From NCBI GenBank assembly GCA_963693035.2, contig CAXMMQ010000006.1, forward strand, positions 806,001 through 870,000: a stretch of 64,000 nt of DNA. The letters run 5' to 3'. Both the position numbers and the translations under genes were made by a program. The DNA comes from Lichenicoccus sp963693035. Lineage in GTDB: Bacteria; Pseudomonadota; Alphaproteobacteria; Acetobacterales; Acetobacteraceae. Of this stretch, positions 19,020 through 28,083 are shown in pieces; within the stretch, counting starts at the first letter, position 1, and each line of letters opens with the position of its first letter. The notes below the pieces were generated by a model, which did no database searches, was not told the DNA's origin, and saw only the letters and a list, made by a program, of their open reading frames with translations.

Positions 19020-21158
19020 ATGGGTGAGACCCTGCTCGCGGCGCCTGCCGGATCCGGTGGCAAGGGCGGCGGCATCACCGGCCTGCTCGATTCCATCGGC
19101 CTCGGGCCGCAGGTCCGCCGTTTCGCGCCGGGCAGCGATGTCGGGCTGGCGCTCGGCGTGGTGGCACTGCTGTCCGTGCTGGTGCTGCCGCTGCCGACCA
19201 TCATCCTCGATCTCGGGCTGGCCCTGTCGGTCACCGTGTCGGTGCTGGTGCTGATGGTCGCGCTGTTTCTCAAGCGCCCGCTGGATTTCACCTCGTTCCC
19301 GACCCTGCTGCTGCTGACCACCCTGCTGCGGCTGTCGCTGGACGTTGCCACCACCCGCCTGATCCTCAGTCACGGGCATGAAGGTCCGCTTGCCGCCGGC
19401 CACGTGGTGGCGGCCTTCGGCGGCTTCCTGATGGGCGGCGACGTCGTCATCGGGTTGATCCTGTTCTCCATCCTGCTGGTGGTGAACTTCATGGTCATCA
19501 CCAAGGGTTCCGGACGCATCGCCGAGGTCGCGGCCCGCTTCAGCCTCGACGCCATGCCCGGCAAGCAGATGGCCATCGACAGTGAACTGTCCGCCGGCGC
19601 GATCACCGAAAAGGTGGCGCGGGTGCGCAGGCGGGAGCTGGAGGAGGAGAGCGGCTTCTACGGTGCGATGGACGGTGCCGCGAAGTTCGTTCGCGGGGAT
19701 GCGATCGCCAGCCTGATGATCACCGTGATCAACATCATCGGCGGTCTCGCGATCGGCCTGATCCGGCACGGCATGGCCTTCTCCGACGCCGCGGCGACCT
19801 TCACCACGCTCACCGTCGGCGACGGGCTGGTGTCGCAGATCCCGGCGCTCCTGGTCTCGACGGCATCCGGCATCGTCGTCACCAAGGGCGGCACCGAGGG
19901 TGCGGCGGATGTCGCGCTGATGCGGCAGCTCGGCGGCAATCCCAAGCCGATGGCGCTGGCGTCCGGCGCCGCCCTCGTGCTGGCGCTCATGCCCGGCCTG
20001 CCCGCGCTGCCGTTCCTGGCACTTGGCGCGCTGGCGGGTGGTGCGGCCTGGGTGCGTTACAAGAACCCGCTGACGGCGCCGGCCGAGGAGGAGGCCGCCT
20101 CGATCGTCTCTCACTCGCCGGCCGAGCCGCCGATCACCGATGCCATGCGCATCGACATGATCCGCCTGGAGCTGGGCTACGGCCTGCTGCCGCTGGCCGG
20201 CGGCGACACGCCGCGCCTGACCGAGCAGATCAAGGCGTTGCGGCGGACCATCGCGCAGGAGATGGGCTTCATCCTGCCGCCGGTCCGCATCCAGGACAAC
20301 GTGCAGCTTGGCGCCGAGAGCTATTGCATCCGGATCAAGGAGATCGAGGCCGGGAAGGGCGAGTTGCGGCCGACACGGCTGCTGGTGATGCACCCGAAGG
20401 GCGGCGTGCCCGACCTGCCGGGCGAGCGCACCAGCGAGCCTGCCTTCGGGCTTCCGGCGCTGTGGATCGAGACCTCGACCCGCGAGGAGGCGATCTTCCG
20501 CGGCTGCACGGTGGTCGATCCGGCGAGCGTGCTCAGCACCCATCTTACGGAGGTAGTGCGCGAGACGATGGCGGAGCTGCTGTCCTATTCGGAGACGCAG
20601 AAGCTGCTCGACGAGCTGCCGCGCGAGCAGCACAAGCTGGTCGCAGACCTGATCCCGTCGCAGATCTCGACCGGCGCCGTGCAGCGCATCCTGCAATCGT
20701 TGCTCGCGGAGAAGGTGTCGATCCGCGACCTGCCGACCATTCTCGAAGGCGTGCAGGAGGCCTGCGGGGCCGGCCTTCGCGCGGTGCCGCTGATCACCGG
20801 ACATGTACGGATGCGGCTGGGACGGCAGATCAGCGAGGCGCATGTCGGACCATCGGGCTACATCCCGCTGGTGACGCTCGGTCCCGAGTGGGAGGGCGCC
20901 TTTCTAGACAGCCTGGTCGGGCCGCCCGAGGATCGCCAGCTGGCGATGGCGCCGAGCCGGCTCAACGATTTCATCGCGCGGCTGCGTGGGGCGCTCGATG
21001 GGGCGGCGGCAGCCGGCGAGCAGCCAGTGATCCTGGTGAACGCGACGCTGCGAGCCCCGATGCGCGCCATCATCGAGCGCCTGCGCCCGGCGACCGCGGT
21101 GCTGTCGCAGGCCGAGATCTCGCCGCGCGCGCGCATCCGCACCGTGAGCACGATCTGA
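19020..21158 (+). CDS. flhA: Flagellar export gate protein FlhA
   Basis: A 712-residue FHIPEP-family protein. The N-terminal part has multiple membrane helices (VGLALGVVALLSVLVLPLPT; FPTLLLLTTLLRLSLDVATT) and the FHIPEP signature area KFVRGDAIASLMITVINIIG. A large cytoplasmic C-terminal domain follows the linker near residue 340. It forms the nonameric substrate-docking gate of the flagellar type III export machine. It is in frame and of normal length, three bases after flbD. Confidence 0.96.
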   Translation: MGETLLAAPAGSGGKGGGITGLLDSIGLGPQVRRFAPGSDVGLALGVVALLSVLVLPLPTIILDLGLALSVTVSVLVLMVALFLKRPLDFTSFPTLLLLTTLLRLSLDVATTRLILSHGHEGPLAAGHVVAAFGGFLMGGDVVIGLILFSILLVVNFMVITKGSGRIAEVAARFSLDAMPGKQMAIDSELSAGAITEKVARVRRRELEEESGFYGAMDGAAKFVRGDAIASLMITVINIIGGLAIGLIRHGMAFSDAAATFTTLTVGDGLVSQIPALLVSTASGIVVTKGGTEGAADVALMRQLGGNPKPMALASGAALVLALMPGLPALPFLALGALAGGAAWVRYKNPLTAPAEEEAASIVSHSPAEPPITDAMRIDMIRLELGYGLLPLAGGDTPRLTEQIKALRRTIAQEMGFILPPVRIQDNVQLGAESYCIRIKEIEAGKGELRPTRLLVMHPKGGVPDLPGERTSEPAFGLPALWIETSTREEAIFRGCTVVDPASVLSTHLTEVVRETMAELLSYSETQKLLDELPREQHKLVADLIPSQISTGAVQRILQSLLAEKVSIRDLPTILEGVQEACGAGLRAVPLITGHVRMRLGRQISEAHVGPSGYIPLVTLGPEWEGAFLDSLVGPPEDRQLAMAPSRLNDFIARLRGALDGAAAAGEQPVILVNATLRAPMRAIIERLRPATAVLSQAEISPRARIRTVSTI

Positions 21159-21188
21159 TGACCATCGACCAGGCCTGGTCCTGACAGC

Positions 21189-22319
21189 ATGAGGGTCAGG
21201 ATATTCCGTGGCGCGACGCTGGCCGCGGCCATGGCGCAGATTCGTGCGGAACTCGGACCCGATGCCCTGATCCTGTCGGACCGCAGCCGTGATGGACAGG
21301 TAGAGGTGACGGCAGCTCTCGAAACCGACGAGACGCCCACCCTGCGCCCCCGCGCGCTGCCACCCTCCAGCCTGCACGACCTCGAGCCGTTCAGCCCCGG
21401 CATCATCCGCGCGCCGCAGCCGACGCCCCGGCTGCCGACTGTTCAGCCATCGGGACCCACGGCCCCTCGTGCCGCGGCACCGGCTCCGGGCCTTGCCGCG
21501 GCGCTGGCATGGCACGGCCTGCCGCCCAGCCTCGCCGCCATCCTGTGCGAGGGTCCGCTTGATGCGCAGTGCGCGCGGGTGTTCCGCTTCACGCAGCTTC
21601 CCCTGGGCGCGCATGACGCCCCCCTGCTGCTGGCCGGACCGGCCGGCGGCGGCAAGACCCTGACCGCGGCGCGACTAGCGACCCGGCTCGTGCTGTCCGG
21701 GCAGCGGCCACTCGTCGTTACGGCAGATGGCCAGCGCGCCGGCGCCGTCGAGCAACTGGCCGCCTTCACCAGGCTGCTCGGCTTGACGCTGGTCGCCGCC
21801 CACACGCCGAAGATCCTCGCTCGCGCGCTCGAGCGCCGGGATCCGGGACAGCCGGTACTGATCGATGCGCCGGGACTTGATCCTGGCGATCCGCACCAGG
21901 CTGCCGAGTTGCGGTCGCTGCTGGAGGCATCCGGCGCCACCCTGGCGCTTGTGCTGCCCTGTGGGCTGGACCCCGGCGAGGCGCAGGACGTCGCCGCAGT
22001 GCACGCCGCCTTCGATGCGCGAGCCCTGATCGCCACGCGCACAGACGTCTCGCGTCGTCTGGGCGGCATCCTGTCCGCCTGTGCCGCCACCGGGCTTCCG
22101 CTGGCCGAGGCCGGCATCAGCAGTTCCGCCGCCGACGGGCTGGCGCCGGTCACGCCCGCCTTCCTGGCCGAGCGGCTGCGGACTGGCGGCCCGTCCATGC
22201 AGGCCGCTTCGGTGCGATCGGTGTCCGCGGCCGCCGAGCCCGAGGCGACCCGCGTCCTGGTGCATGCCGCCCTGCCGCTTCACATCGCGGCCCAGCGCCG
22301 CAACACGCCGCGCAGCTGA
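21189..22319 (+). CDS. flhF: Flagellar biosynthesis GTPase FlhF
   Basis: A 376-residue SRP-type GTPase. The N-terminus MRVRIFRGATLAAAMAQIRA...LGPDALIL is the FlhF B-domain signature. The G domain has GPAGGGKTLTAARLATRL, VTADGQRAGAVEQL, the DxPG-like VLIDAPGLDP and TRTD. It sets flagellar position and number together with FlhG/FleN, encoded next. The region between the domains is shorter than in many FlhF proteins. Confidence 0.85.
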   Translation: MRVRIFRGATLAAAMAQIRAELGPDALILSDRSRDGQVEVTAALETDETPTLRPRALPPSSLHDLEPFSPGIIRAPQPTPRLPTVQPSGPTAPRAAAPAPGLAAALAWHGLPPSLAAILCEGPLDAQCARVFRFTQLPLGAHDAPLLLAGPAGGGKTLTAARLATRLVLSGQRPLVVTADGQRAGAVEQLAAFTRLLGLTLVAAHTPKILARALERRDPGQPVLIDAPGLDPGDPHQAAELRSLLEASGATLALVLPCGLDPGEAQDVAAVHAAFDARALIATRTDVSRRLGGILSACAATGLPLAEAGISSSAADGLAPVTPAFLAERLRTGGPSMQAASVRSVSAAAEPEATRVLVHAALPLHIAAQRRNTPRS

Positions 22320-22332
22320 GGACGACGAGGTC

Positions 22333-23184
22333 ATGATCCGAGACGAAGCGGCCCCGCTCGAAGCCGAGCTCGACATCGAGGCCGGCCGGGTCATCGCGGT
22401 CGCATCCGGCAAGGGTGGCGTCGGCAAGACCTGGCTCTCGATCACGCTGGCCCAGTCGCTCGCGACGCGCGGCCACCGGGTGCTGCTGTTCGACGGTGAT
22501 TTCGGGCTGGCGAACGTCGACATCCAGTTGGGCTTCGTGCCGGAGTACGACTTGTCCGATGTCGCCGCTGGACGCGTCGTCCTGGGCCGGGCGATCTTCG
22601 ACTTCGGGGATGGAGGGGGCAATCCCGGCGGCGGCGAGGCGGCGGCCGGGCGCTTCGGGATCCTGCCGGGCCGCTCCGGAACCCCGGTGCTGTCGGGGCT
22701 CTCGGTGCCGGATCTCGACACCATGCTGGCGGCCCTGCGCGGTCTTGCAACCTATGACACCATCATTCTCGATCTCGGGGCCGGGATCGACCGCACCATA
22801 CGCCGGCTGGCGGCCTGGGCCGACACGCTCCTGGTGGTGACGACGGATGAACCGACGGCGCTCACCGACGCCTACGCCGTCTTGAAACTCCATGCCCGGG
22901 ACCGGCAGACCATGCTCGGCGACGGCAAAGTCGCGATGGATGCGCGGATCGTGGTGAACCAGGCCGCCAGCGTCCTCGGCGGGGAGAAGACTTACGCCAC
23001 CCTCGCCCGGGCCTGCGCCAATTTCCTCGGTCGCACCCCGCCGCTGGCCGGGATCATCCGCCGGGACCCGACGGTGCGCGATGCCATCCGCAGGCAGACC
23101 CCCCTGTTGACGCGCTACCCCAACACGGCCGCCGCGACCGACATCGGCCGTCTTGCCGATGCCCTGCGCCAGCAGCGTGGCTGA
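22333..23184 (+). CDS. fleN: MinD-like flagellar number regulator FleN/FlhG
   Basis: A 283-residue ParA/MinD-type ATPase. The deviant Walker A is ASGKGGVGKTWLSITLAQSL, followed by VLLFDGDFGLANVDIQLG and the switch region TIILDLGAGIDRTIR. It partners FlhF to limit flagellar number. The ATG at 22333 lies 13 bp after flhF with GACGAGG upstream. It is the last clear flagellar gene of this operon; a NepR-like gene begins one base after its stop. Confidence 0.9.
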   Translation: MIRDEAAPLEAELDIEAGRVIAVASGKGGVGKTWLSITLAQSLATRGHRVLLFDGDFGLANVDIQLGFVPEYDLSDVAAGRVVLGRAIFDFGDGGGNPGGGEAAAGRFGILPGRSGTPVLSGLSVPDLDTMLAALRGLATYDTIILDLGAGIDRTIRRLAAWADTLLVVTTDEPTALTDAYAVLKLHARDRQTMLGDGKVAMDARIVVNQAASVLGGEKTYATLARACANFLGRTPPLAGIIRRDPTVRDAIRRQTPLLTRYPNTAAATDIGRLADALRQQRG

Positions 23185-23185
23185 G

Positions 23186-23425
23186 ATGTCGAAGCCCGCA
23201 GGCGCGCCGGCAATGCAACCTTTACGGCCTCCCGAACGCTTCGCTGTTGTCATGAATAATTCGTCCTTCAGCTTCTGTGCGCCCGATCGAGCGGCATCGC
23301 TGTTCGAGGGCTGGTTGCAGTCCGACCTGCGGCGCCTGTATGACAGGACGCTGTGCGAGCCGGTCCCGGATGAACTATTGCGATTGATCGCGCAGGCGCA
23401 GGAGCCTGATCCGACCCGGTCCTGA
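23186..23425 (+). CDS. NepR-like anti-sigma factor
   Basis: A 79-residue small protein. Its core LQSDLRRLYDRTLCEPVPDELLRLI matches the NepR pattern (L-R-x-L-Y-D...EPVP-x-x-L-x-x-L). NepR binds the ECF sigma factor EcfG until phosphorylated PhyR displaces it, switching on the general stress response. The start at 23186 directly follows the fleN stop, so it is probably co-transcribed with flagellar genes. No phyR or ecfG is nearby, which is unusual. The identification rests on one motif and length, so a NepR paralogue with another partner is possible. Confidence 0.6.
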   Translation: MSKPAGAPAMQPLRPPERFAVVMNNSSFSFCAPDRAASLFEGWLQSDLRRLYDRTLCEPVPDELLRLIAQAQEPDPTRS

Positions 23426-23493
23426 CGGGGCGGCGATCGCGGCAGGCAAGTCCCGGAATCTGCCTCGGCAAGCCTCTGACCGGAGAGCCGTGC

Positions 23494-24330
23494 TTGCGAA
23501 TCAGCGTGATCCAGATGTCGCCCGGCAGCGACAAGAGCCAGAACATCGTCGAGGCTAGCCGCCTGATCCGGGCGGTGGCAAAAGCGGACCGACCCGATCT
23601 CGTCATCCTTCCGGAGATGTGGAGCTGCCTCGGAGGCACCAAGGCGACCAAGCTCGAGGCCGCGGAGGATTTTCCGGATCCGCGTGAAGGCAGCCCGGCC
23701 GGAGAGGCCTACCGCGCCATGCAGGCGCTGGCCCGCGAAGCCCGGATCTTCCTGCACGCGGGATCGATCGGCGAGCGCAGCGGTGAGCGCATCAAGAATA
23801 CCAGCCTGGTGTTCGGGCCCGATGGAGCCGAGCTGGCCCGCTATAGCAAGATCCACCTGTTCGACGTCGTGACCCCTAGCGGCGAAAGCTATCGCGAGAG
23901 CGACACCTACAAGCCCGGCGAATCCGTCGTCACGGTGAAGCTCGGAGCTGTGCGGGCCGGACTTGCGATCTGCTATGACGTGCGCTTCGGCGAGCTCTTT
24001 CTCCGGCTGCGACGGGAGGGCGCAGAGCTCATGATCCTGCCCGCCGCATTCACCGCCGAGACCGGGGCCGCACATTGGGAGACCCTGCTGCGCGCCCGCG
24101 CGATCGAGACGCAGTGCTGGCTCGCTGCCTCGGCGACCTGCGGCAGGCATGTCGATGCCAGCGGCGCGCCGAGAATGACGTACGGGCATTCGATGCTGAT
24201 CGATCCCTGGGGGACCGTCGTGGCCCAGGCCGCGGAGGGACGGGGATGGGCGACCGGCACCTTGGTCGCGGCCCGGACCACGACCGTCCGCGCCGGCATC
24301 CCGGTCCTGGATCATCGGCGGCTCGCCTGA
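23494..24330 (+). CDS. Carbon-nitrogen hydrolase (Nit/omega-amidase type)
   Basis: A 278-residue nitrilase-superfamily enzyme. The catalytic triad is visible: Glu in VILPEMWSC, Lys in YSKIHLFDV, Cys in GLAICYDVRFGEL. The last motif and KIHLFD point to the Nit1/Nit2 branch, which removes the amide from deaminated glutathione or omega-amides. It starts with TTG preceded by GGAGAG. The stop overlaps the next start by one base, coupling it to NAD kinase. Confidence 0.86.
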   Translation: MRISVIQMSPGSDKSQNIVEASRLIRAVAKADRPDLVILPEMWSCLGGTKATKLEAAEDFPDPREGSPAGEAYRAMQALAREARIFLHAGSIGERSGERIKNTSLVFGPDGAELARYSKIHLFDVVTPSGESYRESDTYKPGESVVTVKLGAVRAGLAICYDVRFGELFLRLRREGAELMILPAAFTAETGAAHWETLLRARAIETQCWLAASATCGRHVDASGAPRMTYGHSMLIDPWGTVVAQAAEGRGWATGTLVAARTTTVRAGIPVLDHRRLA

Positions 24331-25223
24331 TGGACTCCGCGCCGCCCGGTGATGATGCGCCCGATGACGCGCTGCTGGCCGGGTTCGAGCAAAGCGACGC
24401 GCTCAACGAGACCACCGGCGCCGACGCCCAAGGCAACGCGTTTTGGCCTGTGGGCACGGTTCTCGAACGGATAGCCTTCGTGGCGGCCAACAACGAGATG
24501 GCCCAGGAGACCCTGCAGCGCTTCACCCAGCGCTACGGCAACGTCCCGGTCGAAGAGGCGGAGGTCGTCGTGTGCCTGGGCGGCGACGGCTTCATGCTCG
24601 AGACCCTGCACACCGTCCTGCTCGCCGGAACGCCCGTGTACGGGATCAATTGCGGCTCGGTCGGGTTCCTGATGAACCCGCTGGTAGAGGACGACCTGCC
24701 CGGCCGGCTGGTGCGCTCGCAGGGAGCCGTGCTGCATCCGCTGCGCATGCATGCTGTCACGCAGTCCGGCCTGGTCGAGGAAGCGCTTGCCCTGAACGAC
24801 GTGTTCCTGTTCCGGCAGACCAGGCAGGCGGCCAAGGTCCGGATCCAGGTCGATGGGCGGGTGCGCCTGCACGAACTGGTTTGCGATGGCATACTGGTCT
24901 CCACCCCGGCTGGCTCGACCGCGTACAATCTTTCGGCGCACGGGCCGATCGTGCCACTCTCGGCCAACCTGCTGCCGCTGACTCCGATCAGTGCGTTCAG
25001 GCCACGGCGATGGCGTGGCGCGTTGCTGCCGAGCTCCGCCGATGTCGAGTTCCACATCCTGGAAAACGACAAGCGCCCGGTCGCGGCCGTCGCGGACTTC
25101 ACCGAGGTCCGCGACGTCGCCTCGGTCGCCGTCAGCGAGGATCGCAGCCTCAAGACGACCGTGCTGTTTGATCCCGACCAGAGCCTGTCCGAGCGGATCA
25201 TCGTCGAGCAGTTCACGGTCTGA
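24330..25223 (+). CDS. nadK: NAD kinase
   Basis: A 297-residue NAD kinase making NADP from NAD and ATP. The GGDG motif is in VVVCLGGDGFMLETLH, the conserved NE-type region is LNDVFLFRQTRQAAK, and LVCDGILVSTPAGSTAYNLS is the family signature. The N-terminal part of about 60 residues before the GGDG domain includes an acidic start (PPGDDAPDDALL). The start at 24330 overlaps the upstream stop by one base. Confidence 0.9.
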   Translation: MDSAPPGDDAPDDALLAGFEQSDALNETTGADAQGNAFWPVGTVLERIAFVAANNEMAQETLQRFTQRYGNVPVEEAEVVVCLGGDGFMLETLHTVLLAGTPVYGINCGSVGFLMNPLVEDDLPGRLVRSQGAVLHPLRMHAVTQSGLVEEALALNDVFLFRQTRQAAKVRIQVDGRVRLHELVCDGILVSTPAGSTAYNLSAHGPIVPLSANLLPLTPISAFRPRRWRGALLPSSADVEFHILENDKRPVAAVADFTEVRDVASVAVSEDRSLKTTVLFDPDQSLSERIIVEQFTV

Positions 25224-25240
25224 CAGGCCGCTGAACTTTC

Positions 25241-25333
25241 TGAGCACCTGAGCGCAGCGGCCTCCCATGCCTTGAAAGTCGCGGCCGGGAGCCCCGGAGC
25301 GCGGGAACGGCGCGTCGGAGCGCCGGCAGCGGG
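25241..25333. repeat. Dispersed palindromic repeat, copy C (diverged)
   Basis: The sequence from GAGCACCTGAGCGCAGCGG through CGCGTCGGAGCGCCGGCAGC aligns with the right two-thirds of the repeat at 55501-55640 (AGCGGAGCGGCCTCCCGATGC... and GCGTCGGATCGCCAGCAGC). It sits between the convergent 3' ends of nadK and ctrA. It is less conserved than copies A and B and lacks their TGATGCTGGATGAGAGCGG end. Confidence 0.55.
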
Positions 25334-25362
25334 AGTTCTTCAGCAGCCTGCTGGAACGATGG

Positions 25363-26121
25363 TCATGCCGCGGTCAGCACCTCCATCATGGTCTGGGTGG
25401 CCATCACTGGCCGACCATTGACCTGCGTCGCGCTGTCCTCGCGAATCTCCTCGTCACGCAGCATGTAGCCGCGTCCCCACACCGTGCTGATCAGGCTGGC
25501 CGATCCGCCTGCGAGCTGGAGCTTCTTGCGGAGCTTGCAGACGAAGACGTCGATGATTTTCATTTCCGGCTCGTCGAGGCCGCCATAGAGGTGGTTGAGG
25601 AAGGCGTCCTTGGTGAGCACCATGCCCTTGCGCAGCACGAGCAGCTCGAGGATGGCGTATTCCTTGCCGGTGAGGTGGACCGGGGTGCCGTTTACCGAGA
25701 CGTCGCGGCTGTCGAGGTTGAGCTGCAGGCTGCCCACGCGCAGGGTCGGCTCGCTGTAGCCCTTGCTGCGGCGCAGGATCGCCTGCATGCGGGCGACGAG
25801 TTCGGACTGGTCGAACGGCTTGGTGATGAAGTCGTCGGCGCCGACCGCGAATGCCCGCACCTTGGCCTGCGGGCGGCACAGCGCCGAGAGCACGATCACC
25901 GGGGTGGTGAGGCGGGCGGCCCGCATGCGGCGCACCACCTCGTAGCCGTCGGCGTCCTGCAGCATCAGGTCGAGCAGGATCAGGTCGTAGTCATAGCGCC
26001 GGACCATGTCGAGCGCCTCATGGCCCAGGTCCGTATGATCGACCGTGAAGCCCGCGCCCTTGAGGACCGACGAGATCCCACGGGCAGAAGTCACGTCGTC
26101 CTCAACCAGAAGCACACGCAT
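25363..26121 (-). CDS. ctrA: Cell-cycle response regulator CtrA
   Basis: A 252-residue OmpR-type regulator. The receiver domain has the acidic pair in VLLVEDD, the phospho-acceptor Asp in DLILLDLMLQDADGYE, and Lys in ITKPFDQSE. The DNA-binding domain carries HLTGKEYAILELLVLRKGM, LNHLYGGLDEPEMKIIDVF and VWGRGYMLRDE, nearly identical to Caulobacter CtrA. A C-terminal tail of about 30 residues is extra. It controls flagellar and cell-cycle genes through TTAA-N7-TTAA boxes. The start at 26121 is the family start; the frame remains open further upstream. It is divergent from fliI. Confidence 0.93.
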   Translation of the reverse strand: MRVLLVEDDVTSARGISSVLKGAGFTVDHTDLGHEALDMVRRYDYDLILLDLMLQDADGYEVVRRMRAARLTTPVIVLSALCRPQAKVRAFAVGADDFITKPFDQSELVARMQAILRRSKGYSEPTLRVGSLQLNLDSRDVSVNGTPVHLTGKEYAILELLVLRKGMVLTKDAFLNHLYGGLDEPEMKIIDVFVCKLRKKLQLAGGSASLISTVWGRGYMLRDEEIREDSATQVNGRPVMATQTMMEVLTAA

Positions 26122-26284
26122 TGTCACCACCATCGGTTTTCGTTGACCAACAGTTACCACCCTAGGTTGCATTCTGTCGATAGAGAAACGTGAAACGTGT
26201 CCTAATTTTATCGATAATCAAAAATTAACCACTTGAGTTGTATTCAAAAAGGAGACGAACGCCGGTTCGCCGAGGAGATGTGAC
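26122..26284. promoter_or_regulatory. Divergent ctrA/fliI regulatory region
   Basis: This 163-bp gap separates the minus-strand ctrA start from the plus-strand fliI start. It is clearly AT-richer than its surroundings and contains a CtrA-like half site TTAACC at 26226-26231, suggesting self-control of ctrA and control of fliI. No full TTAA-N7-TTAA box and no GANTC methylation site were found. Confidence 0.45.
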
Positions 26285-27664
26285 GTGTCCCCCCTGAATG
26301 ATCTTGAAGCCCGTCTCGAGGCAGTCCGCGCGTCTCTTTCCGACGTGCCGGCGTGCCAGGTCTCGGGCCAGGTCTCAGGAATTAGCGGAATGGCCGTCGA
26401 GTTGTCGGGGCTGGACCGGCATGTCGCCGTCGGTGACCGTATCCTGCTGCGCGGCCGCGTTTCGGAGCCGGTGCCGGCCGAAATCGTCGGCTTCAAAAGC
26501 GGCCTCGCCCGCGCCATGGCCTACGGTTCGCTCGACGGCATCGGTCCGGGGAGCAGCGCCACCTACGGGATCGGGGCGGCCTCGCTGCCGGGCCGTCTTG
26601 CCCCGACCGATGCCTGGCTCGGCCGGGTGATGGACCCGCTCGGGCGGCCGATGGACGGCAAGGGCCGCTTGCCGGTCGGGCCGGTGTCGCGCCCGGTTCG
26701 CGCCGGCCCGCCGGATGCCACGCTGCGTGCCCGCCTCGGACCGCGGATCGACCTCGGCGTGCGCGTGATGAACCTGTTCACCACCTGCCGCACCGGGCAA
26801 CGTCTCGGACTGTTTGCCGGGTCCGGCGTCGGCAAGTCCACCCTGCTGTCGATGCTGGCCCGCCAGACCAGGTGCGACGTCACCATCATCTCGCTGGTCG
26901 GCGAGCGTGGCCGCGAAGTCCGCGAGTTCATCGAGGACGATCTCGGGCCAGAGGGCTTGGCACGCTCCGTCGTGGTCATCGCGACCTCCGATACCCCGCC
27001 GCTGATGCGTCGCGAGGCCGCCTACTCGGCCATGACCATCGCCGAGCATTTCCGCGACAAAGGCAAGTCGGTGCTGCTGCTCATGGACAGCGTGACCCGG
27101 TTCTGCCTGGCGCTGCGCGAGATCGGCCTGTCCGCCGGCGAACCGCCCGCAACGCGCGGCTATCCGCCGAGCGTTTTCGCGGAACTGCCACGTCTGCTTG
27201 AGCGTGCCGGTCCCGGACCCGTCCTGCCGGATGGCACCGCGGGCCATATCACCGCCTTGTTCACCGTCCTGGTGGAGGGCGACGATCACAACGAACCGGT
27301 TGCCGACGCGGTCCGCGGCATCCTTGACGGACATGTCGTGCTCGATCGAAAGATCGGCGAGACCGGCCGCTACCCTGCCGTGGACGTGCTGCGCTCGCTC
27401 TCGCGCGCGGTGCCCGGCTGCAATGACGCCCGACAGAACCAACTCACCCGCAAGGCGCGGCAAGTGCTCGCCCTGCATGCCGACATGGCCGACATGGTGC
27501 GCCTGGGTGCCTACCGCTCGGGCAGCGATCCCGCCGTCGACGAGGCCGTGCTGCTGGCACCACGGCTGGAGAGCCTGCTCCGGCAGGACCGCGGCAACGC
27601 CACCGGCCTCGAGGACAGCTTCGACCTGCTCGAACAGGCACTTGCTATGCGGCAGGCAGCATGA
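26285..27664 (+). CDS. fliI: Flagellar export ATPase FliI
   Basis: A 459-residue F1-beta-like ATPase. It has Walker A GLFAGSGVGKSTLLSML, the segment VGERGREVREFIED and Walker B SVLLLMDSVTRFCLALREI, and its C-terminal part is typical of FliI. It energises export of flagellar substrates and is regulated by FliH. It starts with GTG after GGAGATGTGAC. Its final bases overlap the fliJ start (ATGA). Confidence 0.95.
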   Translation: MSPLNDLEARLEAVRASLSDVPACQVSGQVSGISGMAVELSGLDRHVAVGDRILLRGRVSEPVPAEIVGFKSGLARAMAYGSLDGIGPGSSATYGIGAASLPGRLAPTDAWLGRVMDPLGRPMDGKGRLPVGPVSRPVRAGPPDATLRARLGPRIDLGVRVMNLFTTCRTGQRLGLFAGSGVGKSTLLSMLARQTRCDVTIISLVGERGREVREFIEDDLGPEGLARSVVVIATSDTPPLMRREAAYSAMTIAEHFRDKGKSVLLLMDSVTRFCLALREIGLSAGEPPATRGYPPSVFAELPRLLERAGPGPVLPDGTAGHITALFTVLVEGDDHNEPVADAVRGILDGHVVLDRKIGETGRYPAVDVLRSLSRAVPGCNDARQNQLTRKARQVLALHADMADMVRLGAYRSGSDPAVDEAVLLAPRLESLLRQDRGNATGLEDSFDLLEQALAMRQAA

Positions 27665-28083
27665 GCCGCGACCCGCTGGCCACGCTCCTGCGCATCCGCG
27701 AGGCGGCGCTCGACGAGGCGAAGCAGCATGTGGCCAATGCCCTCGCGCGCGAACAGGTCGCAGCGCTCAGGCTCGCCGACGAGGAGGCCGCGTTGACACG
27801 AGAGACTGCTGCCGCGATCAGTCCGTCTGGCGGGGATGCACGGGTCGACGCGTTCGCGCGCTGGCTGCCGATAGGGCGCCAGGCCATCGCAAAGGCACTG
27901 ACGGTCCAGCAGACCGCCACTTTCGCGGTGGATCAGGCGCGCGTCGTGCTTAATTTGACACGTGCGGCCCACCGCTCAGTCGAGACCCTCATCGAGAAGC
28001 AACGGCACGCTGCCGACCGGGAGACCGGCCTCAAGCTGCAACGCGAGTCAGATGAACTCGCATCGCAGCTCAGGTCAGCGTAG
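27661..28083 (+). CDS. fliJ: Flagellar export chaperone FliJ-like protein
   Basis: A 140-residue, almost entirely helical coiled-coil protein (LATLLRIREAALDEAKQHVA). It overlaps the fliI stop by 4 bases, which is the standard fliJ position. FliJ is the central stalk that helps FliI and FlhA. Sequence conservation is low in this family, so the call rests on position, size and coiled-coil character. Its 3' end overlaps the convergent membrane-protein gene by 9 bases. Confidence 0.75.
   Translation: MSRDPLATLLRIREAALDEAKQHVANALAREQVAALRLADEEAALTRETAAAISPSGGDARVDAFARWLPIGRQAIAKALTVQQTATFAVDQARVVLNLTRAAHRSVETLIEKQRHAADRETGLKLQRESDELASQLRSA

Noticed and set aside
17541..20843. 1,100-codon open frame on the minus strand opposite flbD and flhA
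   Set aside because: It is rich in Arg, His and Gln with no recognisable domain. It is the high-GC antisense shadow of two well-identified genes.
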